This document shows positions 1 through 6,768 of a DNA stretch of 7,729 bases, piece by piece; position 1 is the stretch's first letter; each line of letters begins with the position of its first letter. Below the pieces are notes generated by a model. It did no database searches, was not told the DNA's origin, and saw only the letters and a program-made list of their open reading frames with translations. The translations under genes were made by a program, and so were the position numbers. Source of the DNA: CAZSAT01 sp964604675 (GTDB lineage: Bacteria; Myxococcota_A; UBA796; CAJQPC01); NCBI GenBank assembly GCA_964604675.1, contig CAZSAT010000210.1:1-7729 (forward strand). The letters are read 5' to 3'.

Positions 1-1128
1 CGCGCGGGTGACCAGGAGCGCGCCCCAGGTCTTGTGGTCGTGCAGCCACTGTTCCAGGTCCTGACGCACGGCGCTCTCGACATGGGCCCGGACCTCCGGG
101 TTGTTCAGCTTGTCTTTCGTCTGGCCCTGGAACTGGGGCTCTTCCACGAAGATCGACAGGATCCCGAGCACGCCTTCACGGATGTCGTCGGCGGTGAGCT
201 GCACCCCGCGCGGCGTGAGCTCGTGGGTGGCGATGAAGTTGCGAACCGCCTTGACCACACCATCGCGGAAGCCCTGCTCGTGGGTGCCGCCATCGCGCGT
301 GGGGATGGTGTTCACGAAGCTGTGGAAGCTCTCGCGGGGCGCGTCGGTCCACGCCAGGGCGAGGGTGATCCGGAGGTCGTCGACCTGCTTGTCGAGCGTG
401 AAGTGCTCCGGCGTGATGCAGTGGGTCTCCCGCTGACGCGCCAGGTGGTCGAGGTAGTCCGACAGCCCGCCGTCGTGCTGCATCTCGTGGGTGGCGTTGC
501 CGGCTTCGTCGCGGAAGCGGATGCGCAGGCCGGGGTTCAGGAAGGCCTTCACCTCGAGGCGCTCGCGGATCAGCTCCGCGTCGAAGGGCACGCCGCCGAA
601 GATCTCGTCGTCGGGCGTGAAGACGATGCGGGTTCCGGTGCCCCGGGCCGGTCCGACCACCTTCAGCTCGCTTCGGGCGCGCCCGCGCCGGAAGCTCTGG
701 CGGTACTCCTTGCCGCCACGCTTGACCTCGGCCGTGAGCGACGAGCTCAGGGCGTTGACCACGCTCGACCCCACGCCGTGGAGGCCCCCCGAGGTGTTGT
801 AGTTCTTGTTGTCGAACTTGCCGCCGGCGTGGAGGGTGGTGAGGATGAGCTCGAGTGCGGGCTTCTTGTGCTTGGGGTGCAGGTCGACGGGGATGCCGCG
901 GCCGTTGTCTTCGACGGTGCACGAGCGAGCGTCGCTCGAGAGGCGGACCTTGATCAGGTCGGCGTGGCCGTTCATCGCCTCGTCGATCGAGTTGTCGACG
1001 ATCTCCCACACCAGGTGGTGCAGGCCCTCCTTGCCCGTGCCTCCGATGTACATGCCGGGGCGAAGCCGGACGGGCTCGAGGCCTTCGAGGACCGAGATCT
1101 GGCTGGCGTCGTAGGTCGAGCTGCTCAT
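1..1128 (-). CDS. parE: DNA topoisomerase IV subunit B (ParE), N-terminal 376 residues, cut by window edge
   Basis: This is the ATPase subunit of topoisomerase IV, which with ParC decatenates and relaxes DNA in the cytoplasm by ATP-driven strand passage. The visible part covers the GHKL ATPase domain and most of the transducer. Motifs are the N-box EIVDNSIDEA with Glu42 and Asn46, DNGRGIP with Asp74, HAGGKF at 100-105, GLHGVG at 115-120 and the QTK loop with Lys338. These positions match E. coli GyrB/ParE within one residue. The Toprim and C-terminal parts lie beyond the left edge; E. coli ParE has 630 residues. The start at 1128 gives MSSSTYDAS, the usual length before the conserved LEGLEPVR. 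A GAGGAG lies 11 nt upstream, inside the end of parC. A GTG at 1140, which would overlap the parC stop as GTGA, is an in-frame alternative adding four residues. ParE is preferred over GyrB because the gene follows a ParC-type A subunit; GyrB cannot be excluded from this part alone. Confidence 0.9.
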   Translation of the reverse strand, partial: MSSSTYDASQISVLEGLEPVRLRPGMYIGGTGKEGLHHLVWEIVDNSIDEAMNGHADLIKVRLSSDARSCTVEDNGRGIPVDLHPKHKKPALELILTTLHAGGKFDNKNYNTSGGLHGVGSSVVNALSSSLTAEVKRGGKEYRQSFRRGRARSELKVVGPARGTGTRIVFTPDDEIFGGVPFDAELIRERLEVKAFLNPGLRIRFRDEAGNATHEMQHDGGLSDYLDHLARQRETHCITPEHFTLDKQVDDLRITLALAWTDAPRESFHSFVNTIPTRDGGTHEQGFRDGVVKAVRNFIATHELTPRGVQLTADDIREGVLGILSIFVEEPQFQGQTKDKLNNPEVRAHVESAVRQDLEQWLHDHKTWGALLVTRA

Positions 1129-1136
1129 CGGCCGGC

Positions 1137-3440
1137 TCACTCCTCGCCTTCGGGCAGGATCAGGTGGGGCTCTTGCAACCACTGGCCGAAGCCCCCGCGA
1201 CGGAGCACGGCCCGTCCACGTGCGCCCTGGCGACCGAGGAACTTGGACGGCCTCACGACCTCTTCCCGACCCTGAGTGGTGACCACGCGGGCACCGCCGA
1301 AGCGGTCACAGGTGAGCTCGAAGGCGATGATCCTGTCGCCGGGGTTGAGCTTCATCGCCGTGATGCCCTTGCCGGCGCCACCGAGGAGCTTGAGATCCTG
1401 CACGGGGAAGGTGAGCGCGTTGCCGCCCGTGCTCGCCACGCTGACCCAGCACTCCGTGGATGGCACCGCGTAGGCCGCCAGCACCTGGTGGTCGCCGTTG
1501 GTGCGGCAGAAGCGCCGCCCCGAGCGGGTGGAGACCTCGGCGTGCTGCGAGAGCTGGAAGCGCAACCCGCGACCGTCGGTGGTGACCGCGGCCACGGTGA
1601 CGCCGGCCGAGGACCCCTCGAACACGGTGGGGAGGTTCTGCGGCGTGTGGGAGAGCACGCCGATCACGCGCTCCTTGTTGTCGAAGTTGAAGCGCGCCTG
1701 GATCGGCTCGCCGTACCCGGTGGTGGCCACGACGTCATCGACGCGGACCGTGTAGGCGGTACCGTGGGTGGTCAGGAAGCTCACCGTGGACCGCGTGTCG
1801 GCGCGGAAGAGCCAGGCGACCTCGTCGCCCTCGCGGACACGGATCTTCTCGACCGCGGTGAAGCTCGTCTGCCGCTTGAGCCAGCCTTCGCGGGTCACGA
1901 TGACCCACGCATCTTCGGAGACGATGTAGGCATCCTCCGAGTAGGAGAGCTCCGTGTCGTCGTCGCCGCCGCCGATGCGGGTGCGGCGAGGCTGGCCGAA
2001 GGCCTTGCGAACCGCGAGCAGCTCGTCCTTCACCACGCGCTCGAGCTCTTCCTGGCTGCGCAGGATGGCTTCGATCCGGGCGGCTTCCGCACGCGCCTCG
2101 GCCAGCTCCTGACGGATCGACAGGATCTCCAGCTTGGCGATCTTGTAGAGCCGGAGCTGCAGGATGGCTTCGGCCTGATCGTCGTCCAGGTCGAAGCGGT
2201 CCATCAGCTTCTCGGCCGCGTCGCGCTTGCCCTCGGACTGGCGGATGAGCCGGATCGCCTCGTCGAGATCGTCGAAGAGGATCTCGAAGCCTTCGAGGAT
2301 GTGGATCCGCTCGCGGAGCTTCTTCAGGTCGTACTGGAAGCGCTTGCGCACGGTGTCGATGCGGAAGTCGAGCCAGTGGCGCAGCAGGGTCTTCAGGTCG
2401 AGCCGCGCCGGCGCCGAGACCTGCGGGTTGTCGGTCGGGACGAGGCACGTGAGGTTCACGTGGTACCGCTGCTGCAGGGCCGTGTGCTTGAAGAGCCAGG
2501 CCATCGCGGCCACCGCGTCGCTGGCCTTGCGCAGCTCCAGCACGACCCGGATGTCGTCGGTGGACTCGTCGCGCACGTCGAGCAGCTGGGGCACCTTCCT
2601 GGCCGCGATGTGACCGCCGATGCGCTCGATGAGCGTGGCCTTGTTCACCGCGTAGGGCAGAGAGGTGACGACCGCGTAGTGCCTCCGGCCCACCTGCTCG
2701 GTGGTCCACTCGGCGCGCACGTTGACCGGGCCGCCCCCACACTCGTACAGCGTTCGGAGGTCGTCGCGGTTGTCCAGGATCTGGCCGCCGACTGGAAAGT
2801 CCGGCCCCTTCACCTTGCCGCAGAGCCGCCGCAAGGTGCAGTCCGGCTCGTCGAGCAACAGGACGCAGGCGTCGATGATCTCGCGCAGGTTGTGCGGCGG
2901 GATGCGGGTGGCCATGCCGACCGCGATGCCTTCGACGCCGTTCACCAACAGCTGCGGGAAGCGTGCTGGAAGCACCACCGGCTCGAACACCTGCCCGTCG
3001 TAGGTGGGACGGAAGGCGACGGTCTCCTTCTTGAGCTCGGTGAGCAGCTCGATCGCGAGAGGGCGGAGCTTGGCCTCGGTGTAGCGCATGGCCGCCGGCG
3101 GATCGCCGTCGAGGCTGCCGAAGTTGCCCTGACCGTCCACCAGGGGATGGAGCAGGGAGAAGGGCTGTGCCATGCGCACCATGGCGTCGTAGATCGACTG
3201 GTCGCCGTGCGGGTGGTACTTCGCCATCACCTCGCCGACGACCGCCGCGGACTTGCGGAAGCGGCCCTCCGGGGTGAGGCGCAGGTTGTTGAGCATCGCG
3301 TAGAGGATGCGGCGCTGGACCGGCTTCAGCCCGTCGCGAACGTCGGGGAGCGCGCGGCTCGTGATGACGGAGAGCGCGTAGGACAGGTAGCGTCGCTGGG
3401 CCGCCTCGTGCAGGGCGACCGGCTGGATGTCGGCTTGCAT
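1137..3440 (-). CDS. parC: DNA topoisomerase IV subunit A (ParC), 767 aa
   Basis: This is the DNA-cleaving and religating subunit of topoisomerase IV. The winged-helix/tower part begins with the conserved LHEAAQRRYLSYALSVI region. It includes DGLKPVQRRILYAM at 37-50, KYHPHGD at 74-80 and AAMRYTE with catalytic Tyr120, the same number as in E. coli ParC. GIAVGMATRIPPHN at 171-184 carries the DNA-bending isoleucine region. A coiled-coil tower segment spans roughly 360-480, and a short acidic linker (GGGDDDTE) lies near 491-498. The C-terminal part, about 503-750, shows repeated beta-pinwheel blades like E. coli ParC (for example GGNALTFPVQDLKLLGG). It has no GyrA box (QRRGGKG), which favours ParC over GyrA; the length also fits ParC (752 in E. 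coli). The start at 3440 is set by homology: the frame stays open upstream to 3680, but that stretch is unconserved in character. The ribosome-binding site is weak. Gln81 replaces the usual Ser at the quinolone-contact position. parE follows 8 bp later. Confidence 0.93.
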   Translation of the reverse strand: MQADIQPVALHEAAQRRYLSYALSVITSRALPDVRDGLKPVQRRILYAMLNNLRLTPEGRFRKSAAVVGEVMAKYHPHGDQSIYDAMVRMAQPFSLLHPLVDGQGNFGSLDGDPPAAMRYTEAKLRPLAIELLTELKKETVAFRPTYDGQVFEPVVLPARFPQLLVNGVEGIAVGMATRIPPHNLREIIDACVLLLDEPDCTLRRLCGKVKGPDFPVGGQILDNRDDLRTLYECGGGPVNVRAEWTTEQVGRRHYAVVTSLPYAVNKATLIERIGGHIAARKVPQLLDVRDESTDDIRVVLELRKASDAVAAMAWLFKHTALQQRYHVNLTCLVPTDNPQVSAPARLDLKTLLRHWLDFRIDTVRKRFQYDLKKLRERIHILEGFEILFDDLDEAIRLIRQSEGKRDAAEKLMDRFDLDDDQAEAILQLRLYKIAKLEILSIRQELAEARAEAARIEAILRSQEELERVVKDELLAVRKAFGQPRRTRIGGGDDDTELSYSEDAYIVSEDAWVIVTREGWLKRQTSFTAVEKIRVREGDEVAWLFRADTRSTVSFLTTHGTAYTVRVDDVVATTGYGEPIQARFNFDNKERVIGVLSHTPQNLPTVFEGSSAGVTVAAVTTDGRGLRFQLSQHAEVSTRSGRRFCRTNGDHQVLAAYAVPSTECWVSVASTGGNALTFPVQDLKLLGGAGKGITAMKLNPGDRIIAFELTCDRFGGARVVTTQGREEVVRPSKFLGRQGARGRAVLRRGGFGQWLQEPHLILPEGEE

Positions 3441-3500
3441 GGTTCGCTCGGGGGTGAGCTGCTCGGAAGCACGGGGATGCGCTTCGCGGGGACATTGTGA

Positions 3501-3509
3501 GCTATAGCA
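3501..3509 (-). promoter_or_regulatory. Possible extended -10 promoter for parC-parE
   Basis: Read on the minus strand this is TGCTATAGC, a TGn extended -10 followed by TATAGC (4 of 6 matches to TATAAT). It sits about 60 nt upstream of the parC start, in the most AT-rich patch of an otherwise GC-rich spacer. The best -35 candidate, TCGATC at a 16-nt spacing, matches TTGACA at only three positions, as is common with extended -10 promoters. The core GCTATAGC (3501-3508) is palindromic, so TATAGC can also be read on the plus strand, though without a TGn or a -35. This is inference from motif only. Confidence 0.35.
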
Positions 3510-3528
3510 CGCCTGCGGCCACGATCGA

Positions 3529-3545
3529 CGGACAGAGCCTGTCCG
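3529..3545. repeat. Short perfect inverted repeat in the parC upstream spacer
   Basis: Two 7-base arms (CGGACAG and CTGTCCG) flank a 3-base centre, AGC. It lies just upstream of the possible parC -35 region, so it could be an operator for a dimeric regulator of parC or of the divergent gene. It could also be a small hairpin or chance. The two weaker inverted repeats nearby (3577-3590 and 3624-3638) have 5-bp arms and carry no weight in DNA this rich in GC. Confidence 0.35.
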
Positions 3546-3667
3546 AACCCTCTTGCACGCAGCGGTCCAGTCCGTTGCCGGATACCCGGCCGCCATGAGA
3601 CGACCTTCCCTTCGTGGCTTGCTCCGACAGGCCGTCGGCCTGGCTCCTGCAACGGTGGGCACGCGCT

Positions 3668-3673
3668 GGGAGG
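3668..3673 (+). promoter_or_regulatory. Strong ribosome-binding site deciding the start of the 3679 gene
   Basis: GGGAGG ends 5 nt before the ATG at 3679. The in-frame alternatives upstream, ATG at 3595 and TTG at 3553, have no comparable site. The codons between 3595 and about 3655 also show many A/T third positions, unlike the body of the gene. Confidence 0.55.
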
Positions 3674-3678
3674 CGCGC

Positions 3679-4278
3679 ATGCTCCCGGTGGCCGAGGACT
3701 TCGAGCTCCAGACCTACCAGGCGTTCCAGCTCGTCGGCGCGGGGCTCGTGCAGGGCTGGGAGATCCAGATCGCCGAGCTCGCGCGCGTCTGGAGTGGCAG
3801 CCATCCGGATCGGGAGGTCGCGCTCGCCGAGCGCTGGAGCGACTGCCTGGTGCCGATCGAGGCGCCCGTCCAGGCCCTCGGGCGCGTGGTCCGAAAGAGC
3901 CTCGAGCGTGGGCGCGCAGCCGCGGAGCAGAGCGGCAAGCTGGCCGACTACACCTCCGAGCTGGAGGCCAAGTTCGCCGCGCTGCCCTCGAACGTGCGCA
4001 AGGGCTGGGACGAGTGTGCCGCGCACCTGACGCCGTGCTTCGAGGTGTTGAAGGACCCGGCCGCCGGCGAGGCTGGCTTCCGCCAGTTTGGCGCCGTGCT
4101 GGAGCAGGAGCTGGCGCGGGTCGCGCGGAACTTCTCCACCGATCTGGCGGCGGTGCCCGAGGCGCCGGACCTCGGCAAGGCCCTCTTCCACGCGATCGAT
4201 CGCTACCAGGAGGACGCGGTGCGCGCGATCGAGATGGCGGTGGTCGGCGGGAAGGAAGCCTACGCGGCGCAGATCTAG
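3679..4278 (+). CDS. Helix-rich protein of unknown function, 199 aa
   Basis: I do not recognise this protein. The frame is convincingly coding: nearly every codon from 3679 on ends in G or C. The product has no signal peptide or membrane segment and looks largely alpha-helical. It opens with a Glu/Gln-rich helix containing ELQTYQAF, followed by amphipathic stretches rich in Ala, Glu, Arg and Leu. Four tryptophans (27, 38, 53, 110) and three cysteines (56, 113, 120) stand out. Helices in the second half carry KLADYTSELEAKFAAL and FGAVLEQELARVARNF, and the C-terminus is IDRYQEDAVRAIEMAVVGG. The start at 3679 is chosen for its GGGAGG site; an ATG at 3595 would give 227 residues. The gene is divergent from parC and converges on ctaA, so it is probably transcribed alone. 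A phasin-like or other cytoplasmic helical-bundle role is conceivable but unsupported. Confidence 0.75.
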   Translation: MLPVAEDFELQTYQAFQLVGAGLVQGWEIQIAELARVWSGSHPDREVALAERWSDCLVPIEAPVQALGRVVRKSLERGRAAAEQSGKLADYTSELEAKFAALPSNVRKGWDECAAHLTPCFEVLKDPAAGEAGFRQFGAVLEQELARVARNFSTDLAAVPEAPDLGKALFHAIDRYQEDAVRAIEMAVVGGKEAYAAQI

Positions 4279-4284
4279 TCGTCT

Positions 4285-5142
4285 TCAGCGACGGTGGCCG
4301 AACGCCCCCACCCCGAGGGCAGTGGTGGTCAACACGAGCGCGGTGGCGAGAGCCGAGTGGAGTCCGGTCACCTCGACCGGCATGTGCAAGAGCACGTTCG
4401 CCACGCCCACCCCGATCTGCGCGACGATGAGCATGCCCAGGAGCAGCCCCAGCCGCGCCAGCCCCGTGCCTCGGGTGGTGATGGCGGTCCCGACGGCCAC
4501 CGCCCCCAGGCTGTAGGCGCCGAGCCGGTGAACGACCTGCAGGCCCGCTGGGCCAGACCAGGAGGGCACCCAGATCCCTGGAAAGCACTCGGGCCACGTG
4601 GTGCACGCGAGCCCGGCGTAGTTGCTGGCGACCAGGCCGCCCAGGGTGAGCTGGCCGAAGAGCACCACCCCGGTGAGCGTGACGCCCCACCGCACAGACG
4701 CCGGCACCGGCCCCGCGTCGAAGCCCCGCAGGCGAAGGGCCACCACCAGGAGGAGCAGGCAGAAGGTGTTGCCGGCGATCAGGTGGCTCGTCACCGTCCA
4801 GCTCGCGAGCAGGTGCAAGACCGTGAGGCCGCCGAGCACGATCTGGACCGCGAGCACCATGCCGGTGACGAGGACCAACCGGCCCGCGACCGCCCGTGCC
4901 TCGGCGTGACGGAACACCGCGATGGCGGCGGCCAGGAACACGAGACCGATCGTGCCCGCCAGTGCGCGGTGCCCGAACTCGAAGAAGACCCCGAAGTCCA
5001 GCTCGGGGAGGATCACGCCGAAGCAGAGGGGCCAGTCCGGGCAGGCGAGTCCTGCGCCGTGGGCGCGCACCAGAGCGCCGAAGACCGCCAGGAACCAGGT
5101 GGCGAGCACGAGACCCGAAAAGACCCGCGAGAGGCTCTTCAT
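4285..5142 (-). CDS. ctaA: Heme A synthase (CtaA/COX15 family), 285 aa
   Basis: This inner-membrane enzyme oxidises the C8 methyl group of heme O to a formyl group, giving heme A for aa3/caa3-type cytochrome oxidases. About eight hydrophobic segments form two four-helix halves, as in the family. The first half has the extracytoplasmic cysteine pair in ACPDWPLC (Cys34, Cys40), then EFGHR with Glu55 and His58, and His120 in TSHLIAGN. The second half repeats the plan with Cys180 and Cys186 in ACTTWPEC, His205 in VVHRLGAY and His262 in GLHSALA. All four expected heme-ligand histidines and both cysteine pairs are therefore present. The start is the ATG at 5142, which overlaps the purN stop as ATGA; an in-frame ATG at 5154 would add four residues and is less likely. 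Translation is probably coupled to purN. No ctaB or oxidase subunit gene lies in the window. The end lies only 6 bp from the convergent gene. Confidence 0.93.
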   Translation of the reverse strand: MKSLSRVFSGLVLATWFLAVFGALVRAHGAGLACPDWPLCFGVILPELDFGVFFEFGHRALAGTIGLVFLAAAIAVFRHAEARAVAGRLVLVTGMVLAVQIVLGGLTVLHLLASWTVTSHLIAGNTFCLLLLVVALRLRGFDAGPVPASVRWGVTLTGVVLFGQLTLGGLVASNYAGLACTTWPECFPGIWVPSWSGPAGLQVVHRLGAYSLGAVAVGTAITTRGTGLARLGLLLGMLIVAQIGVGVANVLLHMPVEVTGLHSALATALVLTTTALGVGAFGHRR

Positions 5143-5774
5143 GGTCCGCCCCATACCCAGGTGGGCTCGTCGGTCGCCACGCGGACCGTGCGTCCTTCCA
5201 CCGAGAGACGGCCCTCGGCCGCCCAGCGGAGCACACGGGGGTAGAGCACGTGCTCGACGCCCAGGATGCGGCGTTGCAGGGCGTCGCGATCGTCGCCGGG
5301 CAGCACGGGCACGGCCCCTTGGGCGATGATCGGGCCAGTGTCGGTGCCTGCATCGACCAGGTGGACCGTGCAGCCCGCGATGCGCACGCCGTGGTCGTAC
5401 GCCTGTCCCTGGCCGTCCACGCCCGGAAAGGCGGGCAACAGCGCCGGATGGATGTTGAGCACCCGGTCCGGCCAGCGGGCCAGGAAGTGCGGGGACAAGA
5501 GCCGCATGAAGCCCGCGCAGGCGACCCAGATCACGTCCCCGAGGGCCTCGGCGACGGCATCCTCCCAGTCCTCCGTCGTCTCGAAGCGGTTCCGAGCGAC
5601 CCACGCCGTCCGCACGCCCGCCTGCTCGGCGCGGGTAAGCCCGTAGGCCGAACGTCGGTTCGAGACGACCACGGCGATCTCTGCCGGAAAGCCCGGGTCG
5701 GAACAGGCGTGCAAGAGCGCCTGCAGGTTCGTGCCCGACCCGCTCAGCAGCACCCCGACGCGGATCTTCGTCAC
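5139..5774 (-). CDS. purN: Phosphoribosylglycinamide formyltransferase (PurN), 211 aa
   Basis: This cytoplasmic enzyme transfers the formyl group of 10-formyltetrahydrofolate to GAR, giving FGAR in de novo purine synthesis. The phosphate-binding loop LLSGSGTNLQAL lies at 9-20. The catalytic region is VLNIHPALLPAFPG with Asn107 and His109, followed by GCTVHLVDAGTDTGPII with Asp145. These match E. coli Asn106, His108 and Asp144, and the length matches too (212 in E. coli). The start is a GTG at 5774 that overlaps the purM stop as GTGA. It gives MTKIRVGVLLSG, the usual PurN beginning, without a clear ribosome-binding site, so coupled translation from purM is likely. The 3' end overlaps ctaA by 4 bp. 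The protein looks complete. Confidence 0.95.
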   Translation of the reverse strand: MTKIRVGVLLSGSGTNLQALLHACSDPGFPAEIAVVVSNRRSAYGLTRAEQAGVRTAWVARNRFETTEDWEDAVAEALGDVIWVACAGFMRLLSPHFLARWPDRVLNIHPALLPAFPGVDGQGQAYDHGVRIAGCTVHLVDAGTDTGPIIAQGAVPVLPGDDRDALQRRILGVEHVLYPRVLRWAAEGRLSVEGRTVRVATDEPTWVWGGP

Positions 5775-6745
5775 GAGAGGCGGACCCCCGGCGTGTCCGT
5801 GACCACGCCGACGCCGATCGCGCCGTCCACGGGGCAGCGGTCCCCGCCGACGAGCACCATGCCGATCCCCCCGTTGAAGGTGGCGTGCAGCTCGTCGTCG
5901 GAGAGCCCGGCGAGCGCCTTCAACAGCGCAAAGATCGGCGGCACTGGCCACGAGCCCAGCCGCAGCTCGGCGCCGAGGCCGGACGGCAGGGCGCGAGGCA
6001 GGTTCTCGGGCAGGCCACCGCCGGTGATGTGTGCCGCGGACTTGATGTGGGGCAGGGCGGCCAACACCTCGCGAACGTAGATGCGGGTGGGCTCCAGCAG
6101 CTGCTCACCGAGCGGACGCCCCGTGCCGTGCTCCCCGTCCCAGTCGAGCTCGTCGACCAGCTTCCGCACGAGCGAGAAGCCGTTCGCGTGCAAGCCCGAC
6201 GAGGGCAGGGCCCACAGGCGATCGCCAGGCACCACGGTGGCCTTGTCGAGCATCTTCGCGCGTTCGACGACGCCGACGGCGAAGCCCGCCAGGTCGTAGT
6301 GACCGGGTCCGTACAGGCCGGGCATCTCGGCGGTCTCCCCACCGACCAGCGCGCAGCCAGCCCGCCGACAGCCCGCGGCCACGCCCTCGACCACCTCCAC
6401 GGCGACGCCGGGCTCGAGCTTGCCGGTGGCGAAGTAGTCGAGGAAGAACAGCGGCTCCGCGCCACAGGTCACGATGTCGTTGACGCACATGGCCACCAGG
6501 TCGATGCCGATGCTTCGGTGCCGACCGAGCCGTTGTGCCACCAGCAGCTTGGTACCGACCCCGTCGGTCCCGCTGACGAGGACCGGGTCCTGGTAGCCCG
6601 CCCTCAGCGCGAACAAGCCGCCGAAGCCGCCGAGCCCGCTCACCACCTCTTCGCGGTGCGTCGAGGCCACCGCCTCGCCGATGCCGCGCACGACCTCGTA
6701 GCCCGCCTCGACATCGACCCCGGCCTGCTTGTACGCGTCGCGCAT
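5771..6745 (-). CDS. purM: Phosphoribosylformylglycinamidine cyclo-ligase (AIR synthetase, PurM), 324 aa
   Basis: This cytoplasmic enzyme closes the imidazole ring, converting FGAM to AIR with ATP in de novo purine synthesis. It is an ATP-grasp-unrelated member of the PurM/SelD/ThiL superfamily. Visible signatures are YKQAGVDVEAG at 5-15, SGTDGVGTKL at 58-67, DLVAMCVNDIVTCGAEPLFF at 82-101, GGETAEMPG at 135-143, SSGLHANGFSL at 182-192, HITGGGLPENL at 239-249 and FNGGIGMV at 290-297. The start at 6745 has a strong GGAGG (6751-6755) 5 nt upstream. The protein is shorter than the usual 340-350 residues. After GIGMVLV the tail reads GGDRCPVDGAIGVG, lacking the Ala/Leu-rich helix that normally precedes the final strands. 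Catalytic regions are intact, so it is probably active. It overlaps purN and follows the hydrolase gene by 23 bp. Confidence 0.95.
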   Translation of the reverse strand: MRDAYKQAGVDVEAGYEVVRGIGEAVASTHREEVVSGLGGFGGLFALRAGYQDPVLVSGTDGVGTKLLVAQRLGRHRSIGIDLVAMCVNDIVTCGAEPLFFLDYFATGKLEPGVAVEVVEGVAAGCRRAGCALVGGETAEMPGLYGPGHYDLAGFAVGVVERAKMLDKATVVPGDRLWALPSSGLHANGFSLVRKLVDELDWDGEHGTGRPLGEQLLEPTRIYVREVLAALPHIKSAAHITGGGLPENLPRALPSGLGAELRLGSWPVPPIFALLKALAGLSDDELHATFNGGIGMVLVGGDRCPVDGAIGVGVVTDTPGVRLS

Positions 6746-6750
6746 CGCGT

Positions 6751-6755
6751 CCTCC
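6751..6755 (-). promoter_or_regulatory. Ribosome-binding site of purM
   Basis: On the minus strand GGAGG stands 5 nt before the purM ATG, inside the 23-bp gap after the hydrolase gene. It allows purM to be translated independently, unlike purN and ctaA, which rely on overlaps. Confidence 0.75.
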
Positions 6756-6768
6756 GTGGACGCGGCGT

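Noticed and set aside
34..1275. A 413-codon plus-strand frame across the parE region
   Set aside because: It is antisense to a verified continuous GyrB/ParE reading from 1128 to the window edge and shows no recognisable protein features.
1164..3500. A 778-codon open frame on the plus strand antisense to parC
   Set aside because: It mirrors parC in a GC-rich sequence where stop codons are rare on the opposite strand. Its translation is low-complexity Val/Glu/Gly/Asp-rich with no motif, while the minus strand encodes an unmistakable ParC.
3441..3680. An 80-residue N-terminal extension of ParC in the same open frame
   Set aside because: The extension is Arg/Pro-rich, overlaps the possible promoter and reaches the start of the divergent gene. 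The ATG at 3440 gives the normal ParC beginning and places the catalytic Tyr at 120.
3502..4191. A 229-codon minus-strand frame opposite the unknown gene
   Set aside because: The plus strand shows the strong G/C third-position bias and the ribosome-binding site; the minus-strand frame is its shadow.
4280..4293. A possible small hairpin (CGTC and GACG) between the convergent genes
   Set aside because: The stem is only about 4 bp with no T-run, too weak to call a terminator.
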